A DNA stretch of 64,000 bases, taken from contig JBQTJI010000008.1 in NCBI GenBank assembly GCA_052387255.1, forward strand, positions 94,374 through 158,373, written 5' to 3'. Positions 51,622 to 60,148 of this stretch are shown here, piece after piece (the first letter of the stretch is position 1; each line of letters opens with the position of its first letter). The DNA comes from JBBQXK01 sp052387255 (GTDB lineage Bacteria > Pseudomonadota > Alphaproteobacteria > Rhodobacterales > Rhodobacteraceae). Below the pieces are notes generated by a model, which searched no databases, had not been told where the DNA came from, and saw only the letters and a list, made by a program, of their open reading frames with translations. The position numbers and the translations under genes are program-made.

Positions 51622-52750
51622 CACGACGAACCCCTACACCGCGCTGCCCGAGGCGGCCTTCTGGCGGCCCGCCGTCGCCGAGCGGCATTTCCTGGACATC
51701 GCGGGCCTGTGGACGCCCAAGGCCAACCTGCGTCCGCGTGATGCGGTGGCCACCTACGGGTCGTGCTTCGCCCAGCACATCGGGCGATCGCTGCGCGACC
51801 GGGGCTATCGCTGGCTGCGCACCGAAAAGCCGCCAAGGGATCTGTCCGAAAGCAACCGTGCCAGGTTCGGTTACGAGCTGTTCAGTGCGCGGACGGCGAA
51901 CATCTACACTGCGACGCTGCTGCGCCAGTGGACCGCCTGGGCCACCGGCGAGGCGGTGCCCCCGACCGAGATGTGGCAGGAGGGGGATCGCTGGATCGAT
52001 CCCTTCCGCCCGAAGATCGAGCCGACCGGGTTCGATTCGCCGGACGAACTGCTGCGGATGCGGGCGCATACCATCGACTGCTTCCGCGCCAGCATTGCCG
52101 AATGCCGGTTCTTCGTGTTCACCCTCGGCCTGACCGAAAGCTGGGTCAACGCACAGGACGGATACGAATACCCGATGTGCCCCGGCACGGCGGGCGGCAC
52201 CTTCGACCCGGCGCTCCATCGATTTGTGAACCTCGACTACGACGCGATCCGCACGGCACTGGTGCAGTCGTTCAAGATGATGCGCGCGATCAATCCGCGC
52301 ATCCGGTTCATCCTGACCGTGTCGCCGGTGCCCCTGACCGCCACCATGTCGGGCCAGCACGTGCTGGCCGCGACCATGCTGTCGAAATACATCCTGCGGG
52401 CGGTGGCGGGCAGCCTGGCCGCCACGCAGGACACGGTGGACTATTTCCCGTCCTACGAGATCATCAACAGCCCCGTCTTCCGCGGCGGTTTCTTCGAGCC
52501 GAACCTGCGCAGCGTCAGCCACCACGGCGTGGCGCATGTGATGAACACCTTCTTCACCTGCCTGCACGCCACCTTCGGCACCGAAGAACCCGAGCCGGAC
52601 GAGGCCGCGACCGATGCCGCCGAACCGGCCACCGATGCCGGCGGGCGCAAGGCCGAACGGTCAGCCCGGCGCAAGGCCCGCCGTGCCGGGCCCAAGGGCG
52701 AGGACGAGGTCTGCGAAGAGGCCCTGCTCGGGGCGTTCGGGGCGCAGTGA
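51614..52750 (+). CDS. GSCFA-domain protein
   Basis: A 378-residue protein with the family-naming motif TYGSCFAQHIGRSL (47-60) and the C-terminal FPSYEIINSPVFRGGFFEPNLRSVSHHGVAHVM block. GSCFA proteins are related to SGNH-type esterases, so Ser50 with the HH pair could be catalytic; acyl removal or transfer on a glycan is a likely role. The last 55 residues are low-complexity with a basic run (RKAERSARRKARRAG). The stop overlaps the next start by 1 bp. Confidence 0.85.
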   Translation: MADTTNPYTALPEAAFWRPAVAERHFLDIAGLWTPKANLRPRDAVATYGSCFAQHIGRSLRDRGYRWLRTEKPPRDLSESNRARFGYELFSARTANIYTATLLRQWTAWATGEAVPPTEMWQEGDRWIDPFRPKIEPTGFDSPDELLRMRAHTIDCFRASIAECRFFVFTLGLTESWVNAQDGYEYPMCPGTAGGTFDPALHRFVNLDYDAIRTALVQSFKMMRAINPRIRFILTVSPVPLTATMSGQHVLAATMLSKYILRAVAGSLAATQDTVDYFPSYEIINSPVFRGGFFEPNLRSVSHHGVAHVMNTFFTCLHATFGTEEPEPDEAATDAAEPATDAGGRKAERSARRKARRAGPKGEDEVCEEALLGAFGAQ

Positions 52751-53487
52751 TGCAGATTGCGGTTGTGGGCGACAGCCATGTCGCGGCCCTGAAATCGGCG
52801 TGGGAGGCGATGGCGGCCGTCCGTCCCGGCACCAGCCTGACCTTCTTTGCCAGCCGGTCCGACGGGCTGGCCGGGCTGCGGCCCGAGGGGGATGCGCTGG
52901 TGGCGGACAACGACACCCTGCGCGGGCACCTGCAGTTCACCTCGGGCGGGCTGGACCGGATCGTGCCTGCGGCTTACGACATGGTCGTCATCTACGGCCT
53001 GCGCTTTCTGCTGTCGGCCGAGGATGACGACGACGGCGGGGTCTATTCGACCGCCGCGCGGGCGGCGGCGCGGCGCGACGGGTTCGCGCAGTGCCTGGCG
53101 CTGGTCACCCTGGGCAAGCTGCGCAGCATCAGCGATATCCCGTGCATCATCGGCCCGACCCCGCCCGGCGTGTCGCACGACGCCGGGGCGCTGCCGCTGT
53201 CGGCGGATGAACTGTCGGCGGTCGAGGATGCCCTGCAGGCTGCGGCGCTGGAGGGGCGCGGGGCCATTCTGGTCGGGCCACCTCTGGCCGCGATGGTCCG
53301 GCCCCTGAACGCGGACCGCCGGTTCGTGGATCACGCGCTGAAGCTGGCGGTCGGCGACGAGCGCGACGGCAAGGGGGTGCGGGCGCGCAACCAGCGGCAC
53401 ATGAACGCAGAATACGGCGCGTTGTGGCTGACCCGGATGTTCGATCGTCTGCGGACCTTGCCGTCCCTTGCCGACCGTGCGACCTGA
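52750..53487 (+). CDS. SGNH-like (GDSH) hydrolase-type protein
   Basis: A 245-residue protein beginning MQIAVVGDSHVAAL. The GDSH at 7-10 is the first block of SGNH hydrolases and of several glycan O-acyl transfer or esterase proteins. A late NQRHMNAEYGALWLTRMF supplies a possible His-containing block. Substrate unknown. It is translationally coupled to the GSCFA gene (TGATG), hinting at a shared job such as modifying acyl groups on a polymer. Confidence 0.7.
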   Translation: MQIAVVGDSHVAALKSAWEAMAAVRPGTSLTFFASRSDGLAGLRPEGDALVADNDTLRGHLQFTSGGLDRIVPAAYDMVVIYGLRFLLSAEDDDDGGVYSTAARAAARRDGFAQCLALVTLGKLRSISDIPCIIGPTPPGVSHDAGALPLSADELSAVEDALQAAALEGRGAILVGPPLAAMVRPLNADRRFVDHALKLAVGDERDGKGVRARNQRHMNAEYGALWLTRMFDRLRTLPSLADRAT

Positions 53488-53502
53488 CGCGCACGCGGCA
53501 GC

Positions 53503-54507
53503 ATGGTCATGATCGGCGAACAGCGCGGGGGGCGGGACAGCAGCATGAAGCCAGGCAGGAAACGCAAGACCGACCGCCTCGCAGCCAAGGGCACGGCGGC
53601 GGCGATTGCGGGAACGGGGCCCGATTTCTTTGTGCTGGGGCCCCCGCGCACGGCCAGCACCTGGCTGGAAAGCAACCTGGCGCGGCATCCGCAGATCTGG
53701 ATGCCCCCGGTCAAGGAACTGCACTATTTCGACGTGCAGCGCCGGGGCCGGATCGACAACCGCTATCGCAACCTGCACTACGAACAGTTCCGCAAGCGCC
53801 GCAAGATGACCGAGGAGGAGTTTGCGACCTACCTTGAGGCGACGCCCAATTCCTGGCCCGCCCGCTATCTGAACGCCGAGCGCGACGATGCCTGGTACTG
53901 TTCGCTGTTCGCCGCCGAACCGGGACAGATCCGGGGCGAGGCGACGCCGACCTACATCCGCCTGTCCGAGGCGACGATTGCCACGGCGCTGGAACTGGCA
54001 CCGCAGCTGAAGGTCATCGCCACCATCCGCCATCCGCTGTTCCGGCTGGTGTCGCTGGTGGGCAAGATGGTGCGCGACACCGGCAAGGACCCGGCCGATC
54101 TGGACGAGGAACGCCTGGCGCATCTGGTCGCTGCGAACAACGATGCCTATGCGGGCAACCTTGACCGCTGGGAACGGCTGATCGACGCGGACCGCCGGAT
54201 GCTGATCTGGTTCGAGGACATCGTGCGCGACGGGTCGGTCGTGCTGGACCAGGTGGCCGCGTTCCTGGGGGCCCCGGCGGATGCCGGGTGGAGCGGGGGC
54301 GACGGCGTGTCGCGCGTGGTCAACGCCTCGCCCGACTGGGACGTGCGGCGGCTGGACGCGGCGATCCGTGAGGCGATGGTGGCGGCTGTGGACGATGAGC
54401 TGACGTTTCTCGAGGCGCGCGATCCCGCGCGGACAGGCCACTGGCGCGCCCTTGCCGGGGCCTGGCGCGCCAACCCCGACACGACACAGGAAGTGACCGG
54501 CGCATGA
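53503..54507 (+). CDS. Sulfotransferase 1
   Basis: A 334-residue PAPS-dependent sulfotransferase. The 5'-phosphosulfate loop is DFFVLGPPRTASTWLESNL (41-59); the 3'-phosphate-binding block is KVIATIRHPLFRLVSLVGKM. YCSLF and GEATPTYIRLSEAT match carbohydrate sulfotransferases of the NDST type. Start could be ATG 53503 or the ATG 14 codons on. It presumably adds sulfate to a sugar made in this locus; protein targets cannot be excluded. Confidence 0.88.
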   Translation: MVMIGEQRGGRDSSMKPGRKRKTDRLAAKGTAAAIAGTGPDFFVLGPPRTASTWLESNLARHPQIWMPPVKELHYFDVQRRGRIDNRYRNLHYEQFRKRRKMTEEEFATYLEATPNSWPARYLNAERDDAWYCSLFAAEPGQIRGEATPTYIRLSEATIATALELAPQLKVIATIRHPLFRLVSLVGKMVRDTGKDPADLDEERLAHLVAANNDAYAGNLDRWERLIDADRRMLIWFEDIVRDGSVVLDQVAAFLGAPADAGWSGGDGVSRVVNASPDWDVRRLDAAIREAMVAAVDDELTFLEARDPARTGHWRALAGAWRANPDTTQEVTGA

Positions 54508-54543
54508 CGGGACCGCATTTCATGATCCGGTTGTGGAGGAACC

Positions 54544-55206
54544 ATGGCACCGCGTGACCATGACGGGGCGGACCGCGCGATGCGCCTGGTGCTGGCCGGG
54601 GGCGAGGTCTATCTGGCGGCGGCGGGGCGGCTGGTGCTGATCGATGGCCCCGACCATCTGGGTGCGCTGATCGACAAGGTCCTGCTGGTCACGGCCCCGC
54701 CGGGAATGGTGCCGCACCTGCCGGTCGAGGCGATGCGCGCCCTGACCCGCGCGGGCGACCGACTGCGGATCGAGACGGCGGGGCTTCTGTCGGGCGAGCC
54801 GATCGAGGTGGCCGCGACCGAGGCACCGTTGCTGGTGACGCTGCTGTCGGGCGACTACAAGGACCGCTGGATGTCCGAGAACTTTGACATCGGCGTGGTA
54901 AACACCGGCCCCGAGCCTTGCGAGATCGTTCTGGACATGTACCTGCCGCTCTTGGATGACGATCTGGGCGATGCCAAGCAGATGGTGATCCAGACCGGGA
55001 CGGGCAGCATCGAGGTCGAGGTTCATCGCGGCGGGCCGACCCCTGTGGCCCTGCCGGTCGAGACGGTGCTGCAGGCCAGCTTTCGCTGCGACGCCGAACC
55101 CTATGCCGGGTCCGACGCGCGCAGCCGGGGCGTGCTGGTCGCCTCGATCCGGGGAAGTTCAGGACAAGTGGCCGATGTTTTCCACCTTTCGACCTACTTC
55201 GACTGA
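54544..55206 (+). CDS. Unrecognised protein, paralogue of 50811-51440
   Basis: A 220-residue protein without signal peptide or membrane helix. It shares with the first copy VLLVTAP (46-52), P-V-E with R-x-GD-x-x-x-IE (60-77), DRW-x-x-E-x-F-x-x-x-VVN (107-120), LPLLD (134-138), RGG (162-164), ETVL-x-x-SF (173-180), RSRG (193-196) and a final YF. The conserved DRW and RSRG blocks suggest a binding site. Ribosome site GGAGGAACC precedes the ATG. It sits between the first sulfotransferase and the large glycosyltransferase. Confidence 0.6.
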   Translation: MAPRDHDGADRAMRLVLAGGEVYLAAAGRLVLIDGPDHLGALIDKVLLVTAPPGMVPHLPVEAMRALTRAGDRLRIETAGLLSGEPIEVAATEAPLLVTLLSGDYKDRWMSENFDIGVVNTGPEPCEIVLDMYLPLLDDDLGDAKQMVIQTGTGSIEVEVHRGGPTPVALPVETVLQASFRCDAEPYAGSDARSRGVLVASIRGSSGQVADVFHLSTYFD

Positions 55207-55214
55207 GGACTGGA

Positions 55215-58200
55215 ATGCCGATGACCAAGCTGGCCGCCATCAACCGTCAGACGCTGGCTGAGGTCGCCCCGCATCTGGTGCCGCCCGAGGTGTCGGCCCC
55301 GGTGGCCGGGGCCATCGATCTGGTGGCCCTGAACGCCCGTCGGCGCGCGCTGTTCAACGCCGCCTTTGCCCCGGCGGCGCAGGTCACGCTGGAACCCGTG
55401 CGCGTCGCGGGCCCGGTGGGCCAGGACGGAACCGTGTCGGTCAACTGGCTTATGAACGAGGACAACCACGGCTGGGCCTATGGCAACAACGCGCGCCGCC
55501 TGATGAACGCGCTGCCGCATTATGCCCATGTCTTCGACGACCCGGCGCAGATGGTCGACATCGCGCTGTCCTTCGACATCAAGGTGGCACAGCGCGCCGA
55601 CATCCGGGCGCGGCGGCAGGTGCTGCGTGTCGGCGGGCTGCGGCCGATCCGGTCGCTGTACGGCAATCCCGTCGATACCACCAAGCTGTACGAGGCGATG
55701 CGCCCGTTTGATGCGGTGATCGTGCTGAACCGCGAACTGTACCAGGTCTTCGCCGAGATTCACGACAACGTCACGCTGATCCCGAACGGCATCGACGTGA
55801 CACAGTGGAAGCCGGTGGACGCACCCAAGCCCGGGCGGTTCGTGCTGGGTTTTGCGGGCAGCATCGTCAACGACAAGGAACGCCAGATCAAGGGCTACGA
55901 CCTGGTGGTCGAGGCCGCGCGGCGGGCCGGGGTCGAGCTGATCACCACGACCAAGGGCCGCGCGCAGGTCCCGAACGACCAGATGCGCTCGGCCTTCTAC
56001 AAGAGGATCGACCTTCTGGTGCATCCGGTGGCACCGGGCAAGGAGGGATGTAGCAACGTCATCACCGAGGCTTTGGCCCTGGGCGTGCCGGTGCTGACCA
56101 CGACCGACTGCGGCTATCACGCCGATTTCGATGCCTCCGAGACGGGCCTGTTCTACACTGGCCGGGACGTGGCCGAGATCACCCGCCGGATCGTGCAGCT
56201 GCGCGCCGATCTTGACGCCCGCATCCGCGCCCGCCGGACCGGTCGGCAGTTCGTGACGCGGCATCAGGACGTGACCATCGTGGCCCGCGCCTATGACACC
56301 GTGTTCCGCGACGTCGCCATGGCCGAACGGCGCAGCGACCTGCGGCAGGAAATGATGGCCAGCCGCGCCATGGGCAAGCGGGTCGTCCAGTTCGTGCCGT
56401 TCTGGCTGCCCCCGCAGGATTCGGCGACGGGCCGTCTGCGCAACCTGCAGCCGGCCGATTACTTGCAGCGCTTTGGCGGGGCGTTCCAGACGCTGGCCAG
56501 CGAGCGCCTGGACAGCGCGGTGCCCGACATCGTGTTCCTGTCGCAGCTGGCCACTGACGACAACCTGGAATGGGTGCTGCAGAACCGCGACCGGGTGTTC
56601 GTGGTCTATGACATCTGCGACGACTATCTGTCGGACACGCGCACGCTGGCGGGCGTGGTCGGGCAGGACCGCGCGGACGAGTTGATGAACCTGTCCGACC
56701 TGGTGCTGGTGCCCTCGGCCGAACTGAAGCGGCGCATCAACCGCCGGTTCCCCGCGATCCCCGTGCGGGTGATGGACGACGGCATGGACTATGACCTGGG
56801 CAGCCATCTGGACCAGGCCCTGGCGGGAAGCTCTGACTGGGAAAGCGACGTCGTGCTGTGGTTCGGCAATCCCGGCCGGGGCAATTTCGATTCCGCCGTG
56901 CCGATGTTCGACGCCGTGCTGAAGGACGGTCGCAACCGCCTGCAGATGGTGACCAAGCCATCCTACATCCGCGAACACTTTGCCCCCTACATGCCCCACG
57001 TCGTGCCGTGGGAGGCATCGGACCTGCTGGAGCGGCTCCGCCGGGCCAAGGCGACGCTGGTCAGCCATGCTGCCGATTTCCAGTACAAGTCGCCCAACCG
57101 GATGATCACCTCGCTGTGCGCCGGAACGCCGGCGGTGGTGTGGAACTCGGCCTCGTGCACGGCGCTTGCGCATGAGATGGGCCTGCCGGAACTGTGCATC
57201 GACGACCCGGCGGACCTGCCCGGCCTGTTGGACCGGCTGTCCGACCCGACCGAACGCCAGCGGATCATCACCCAGGCGGTGCGGCATCTGGGGGTGACCA
57301 TGGCCGCGCGCAGTGTCGGGCGGCGCTATGCGACGCTGATCGACAAGTACACCTATCGCAAGGTGCCGGGGCACCCCCGCCGCCCCGGCTGCATCCTGTT
57401 CGTGACGCACAACCTGGAACCGGCGGAGGGCGCGCCGCGCAGCCTGATGGAACTGGCCCAGGGGTTGCGCGAGCGGTTCCAGCACGACGTCGTGGTGCTG
57501 AGCTTTGTCAACGGCAAGCTTGGGCAGGAATACCGCGTGCGCGGCCTGCGCCTGATCGTGTCGGAACAGGCGGGGGGGCTGACCGACATTTCCGAGATCT
57601 ATGCAGGCAACCGGCTGGACCGTGCCATGGCCGAGATCAACGGCATCATCGACCGCTACCGTGTCGAGTTCTGCGTGCTGAACACCGCCAAGACGCTGCC
57701 GATCGCCGACGCCCTGCGCAAGGTGCTGCCGACGCTGTGCCTGGTGCGCGAAAGCTCGACCGAACACGTCGACCTGTCGGTGTTCCCGCCGGGGCCGCGC
57801 GCTGCGGCATCGATGTTTCTGGAAAGCGGGCATGTGGGTTTTGTCGCCGAGGCGACGCGCGCGCTGTGGGCCAGGTCGCACAAGATGCGCAATCCCAAGG
57901 TCATCCCGAACGGCATCCGCACCGAACGCTTCGACGCCGCCATGCGCATGACCAAGGAACGGGCCAAGCGCCAGCTGGGCCTGGGGCCGGACGTGCCGAT
58001 GCTGTTGTGCATGGGGTCGACCAACCGGCGCAAGAACCAGGAACAACTGGTCGAGGCCTTTGTCGCCGCCGATCCCGGAACCGACGGGCGCGCGCATCTG
58101 TTCATCGTGGGCGCTGCGCACAACGAGTACACCATCGGCCTGCGCCAGACCATCGAGGCCCTGCCCGAGCGGCTGCGGACGCGCATCCATCTGGTGCCTG

Positions 58201-58571
58201 CGACGAACGAAACGGGGGTGTATTTCCGTGCGGCGGATGCGCACTGCTTTACCTCGCTGAACGAAAGCTATCCGCGGGTGATCATCGAGGGGATGGTGTT
58301 CGGCCTGCCGCAGATCGCCTATCGCACCTTCGGCATCGTCGAGCAGGTGCATCACGGCGTCGACGGCGACCTGGTCGAGATCGGCGACGTCATGGGCTTT
58401 GCCGGGGCGATCCGCCGTTTCCTGACCGACGCGGACCACCGGGCGCGGCTGACCCGCAACGCACAGGACAGCTTTGCCCACCTTGAGGATTACAACACCA
58501 TGCTGCTGGCCTACGAGGCGGCGTGCCGCGATATCCTGCAGCAGTTCGGCCAGCATGTCGTCGGAGCGTGA
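55215..58571 (+). CDS. Three-module glycosyltransferase (GT-B/GT4-like), 1118 aa
   Basis: One long protein with three GT-B-like units. Module 1 (about 70-370): IPNGIDVTQW and EGCSNVITEALALGVPV, a GT4 donor site. Module 2 (about 385-715): a more distant unit with VYDICDDYLSD and SPNRMITSLCAGTPAVVW. Module 3 (about 725-1118): FVTHNLEPAEGAPRSLMELAQ, VIPNGIRTERF, and NESYPRVIIEGMVFGLPQ, a clear GT4. No signal peptide or membrane helix. It could build an oligosaccharide of up to three different linkages. It follows the unknown paralogue by 8 bp. Confidence 0.88.
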   Translation: MPMTKLAAINRQTLAEVAPHLVPPEVSAPVAGAIDLVALNARRRALFNAAFAPAAQVTLEPVRVAGPVGQDGTVSVNWLMNEDNHGWAYGNNARRLMNALPHYAHVFDDPAQMVDIALSFDIKVAQRADIRARRQVLRVGGLRPIRSLYGNPVDTTKLYEAMRPFDAVIVLNRELYQVFAEIHDNVTLIPNGIDVTQWKPVDAPKPGRFVLGFAGSIVNDKERQIKGYDLVVEAARRAGVELITTTKGRAQVPNDQMRSAFYKRIDLLVHPVAPGKEGCSNVITEALALGVPVLTTTDCGYHADFDASETGLFYTGRDVAEITRRIVQLRADLDARIRARRTGRQFVTRHQDVTIVARAYDTVFRDVAMAERRSDLRQEMMASRAMGKRVVQFVPFWLPPQDSATGRLRNLQPADYLQRFGGAFQTLASERLDSAVPDIVFLSQLATDDNLEWVLQNRDRVFVVYDICDDYLSDTRTLAGVVGQDRADELMNLSDLVLVPSAELKRRINRRFPAIPVRVMDDGMDYDLGSHLDQALAGSSDWESDVVLWFGNPGRGNFDSAVPMFDAVLKDGRNRLQMVTKPSYIREHFAPYMPHVVPWEASDLLERLRRAKATLVSHAADFQYKSPNRMITSLCAGTPAVVWNSASCTALAHEMGLPELCIDDPADLPGLLDRLSDPTERQRIITQAVRHLGVTMAARSVGRRYATLIDKYTYRKVPGHPRRPGCILFVTHNLEPAEGAPRSLMELAQGLRERFQHDVVVLSFVNGKLGQEYRVRGLRLIVSEQAGGLTDISEIYAGNRLDRAMAEINGIIDRYRVEFCVLNTAKTLPIADALRKVLPTLCLVRESSTEHVDLSVFPPGPRAAASMFLESGHVGFVAEATRALWARSHKMRNPKVIPNGIRTERFDAAMRMTKERAKRQLGLGPDVPMLLCMGSTNRRKNQEQLVEAFVAADPGTDGRAHLFIVGAAHNEYTIGLRQTIEALPERLRTRIHLVPATNETGVYFRAADAHCFTSLNESYPRVIIEGMVFGLPQIAYRTFGIVEQVHHGVDGDLVEIGDVMGFAGAIRRFLTDADHRARLTRNAQDSFAHLEDYNTMLLAYEAACRDILQQFGQHVVGA

Positions 58572-58683
58572 CCATGGCAGGATGTTGCGAAGTGAAGTGA
58601 AACACCAATAGTATCATGGCGCTACGGAATGCAGAATCAGACAGCTGCCACCTGGACCTGTCTCACCACAAAGGAGAATGACG

Positions 58684-58980
58684 ATGAAACTCGAAGCGAT
58701 CGCCGACAAGATTTCGGCGGATGCAAAGCTGCCGAAAGCGGCGGCACGCCAGTTCGCCATCGACCTGTTCGAAGGTATTCGCGCCGCAGCCGAAAGCGGC
58801 GAGAAGATTGCCGTTGCCGGTCTTGGCACCTTTTCCATGATCGAACGCCCCGCGGTCGAACGCCTTGCCAAGGATGGCACGCCCAAGTCGGTTGCGGCCG
58901 GGCGCTTCTTCACGTTTCGGGCGGCCCGCGCAACCAGTCGCAAGGTCAAGCGCGACAAGGCCGAGACCCCGGCGGACTGA
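58684..58980 (+). CDS. HU/IHF-family DNA-binding protein
   Basis: A 98-residue protein: KLEAIADKISADAKLPKAAARQFAIDLFEGIRAA and GEKIAVAGLGTFSMIERPA match the HU/IHF dimerisation core. The DNA-arm region RPAVERLAKDGTPKSVAAGRFFTFRAA is somewhat unusual. The second ATG (58684) is chosen because AAAGGAG lies 7 nt upstream; the first ATG is too close. It may be a local nucleoid protein or a regulator of the surrounding glycan genes; that is inferred from position. Confidence 0.82.
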   Translation: MKLEAIADKISADAKLPKAAARQFAIDLFEGIRAAAESGEKIAVAGLGTFSMIERPAVERLAKDGTPKSVAAGRFFTFRAARATSRKVKRDKAETPAD

Positions 58981-59011
58981 GCTCCCGACCCGTATCAAGG
59001 AGAACGACGCC

Positions 59012-60037
59012 GTGACACCCCCCAGCACCCTGATCCTCGGATCTGCGAAAAGCGGAACCACGGCGTTGTTCTATGCGATCCGCGCGGCGATGAACCGCGC
59101 GACGGGCCACGACCTCAAGGGCCTGTTCGAGCCGCGCGACATGCCGGCTTTCCGGCGCTATTTCGATACCTCGGGCGATGCGGTGTTCCTGTGCAAGGCA
59201 CTTCTGGGGCCGGTCATGCGCAACATGAAGCCCGCGCTGGACCGCTTCGACCGCCGCATCGTCATCTACCGCGACCCGCGCGACAACATCGTCAGCCGCC
59301 TGCTGTTCATGCCGCCGCGCCTGTTGGTCGAAGCTGACCGGTCGAAGTGCAACGATTTCCTCGACCTGCTCCGGCAAAAGCAGGCCGATCCGGGCAGCCT
59401 GTCGGTTCTGGGCATCCTGCGCGCGCTCGAGCGGTTGTCGGGCCGCACCGATCTTGCCAGGAACTTCCGCGACAACGCGGTGATGCCCGCCCACATCCAG
59501 CGCACCTACGGCGACCGGTTCTGGATGTTCGCCTATGAGGACCTGGTCGAGGGCCGCTTTGCGCACCTGAGCGAATATCTGGGGTTCGAGGTTACTCCCG
59601 AATTCGAACTGGGCGGCCAGCACGGCCATGTGTCGCGGTCAAAGACCACGGGCGAATGGCGGCAGTGGTTCCTGGACGAGGACATCGCCTATTTTGCCCA
59701 GGACGTGGCCGAAGACTACGCGCTGATGGGCTTCGATCCTGCCGAAGCCGCCGACCCGGCCCCCGCGATCAGCCCCGAGACCAGCAGCGACTACGCCCAG
59801 AAGCTGGTCGACCGCCTGCTGGAAAAGAACCGCGTCTCGCGGCTCAAGCGGCGGGCCAGTGCGCGCTCCGTCGCCGGTGCGGCCGCCGAACAGGGGGCGG
59901 CCCTGCCGGGCAAGGCCGGCAAGGGCACCGCGCCGGTCGGGGACGACGACCTTTCGGACGACGATGTGCCGCGCGACACCAGCGCCGCCGACGCGCGCCG
60001 CGCCCGGCGGCAAAAGCGCGTGGCGGTCAAGGACTGA
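59012..60037 (+). CDS. Sulfotransferase 2
   Basis: A 341-residue PAPS-dependent sulfotransferase. The 5' loop is LILGSAKSGTTALFYAI (7-23) and the 3' block RIVIYRDPRDNIVSRLL. FAYEDLVEGRFAHLSEYLGF fits the family. The GTG start at 59012 follows AAGGAG. The last 60 residues are a charged, probably disordered tail (DDDLSDDDVPRD, then ARRARRQKRVAVKD). With the first sulfotransferase it suggests sulfation at two positions or on two acceptors. Confidence 0.85.
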   Translation: MTPPSTLILGSAKSGTTALFYAIRAAMNRATGHDLKGLFEPRDMPAFRRYFDTSGDAVFLCKALLGPVMRNMKPALDRFDRRIVIYRDPRDNIVSRLLFMPPRLLVEADRSKCNDFLDLLRQKQADPGSLSVLGILRALERLSGRTDLARNFRDNAVMPAHIQRTYGDRFWMFAYEDLVEGRFAHLSEYLGFEVTPEFELGGQHGHVSRSKTTGEWRQWFLDEDIAYFAQDVAEDYALMGFDPAEAADPAPAISPETSSDYAQKLVDRLLEKNRVSRLKRRASARSVAGAAAEQGAALPGKAGKGTAPVGDDDLSDDDVPRDTSAADARRARRQKRVAVKD

Positions 60038-60055
60038 CGGCCACAGGACTGCGGG

Positions 60056-60089
60056 CGTTGCGCCCAGGGACGGGGCAGCGGGCGCAACG
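60056..60089 (+). terminator. Stem-loop after the sulfotransferase 2 gene
   Basis: CGTTGCGCCC (60056-60065) pairs perfectly with GGGCGCAACG (60080-60089) around 14 nt. It may end the glycan operon before the fibre gene. No strong T-run follows. Confidence 0.5.
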
Positions 60090-60148
60090 GCTTGGCATCC
60101 TTAACCATTGACGCGGAAGGTTGGCGGGCAACGAAGAGGTGCCCTCCG

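Noticed and set aside
49306..58571. The glycan locus as a standard Wzx/Wzy or ABC-dependent capsule cluster.
   Set aside because: No flippase, polymerase, chain-length regulator, Wza-like channel or capsule ABC transporter is present in the window.
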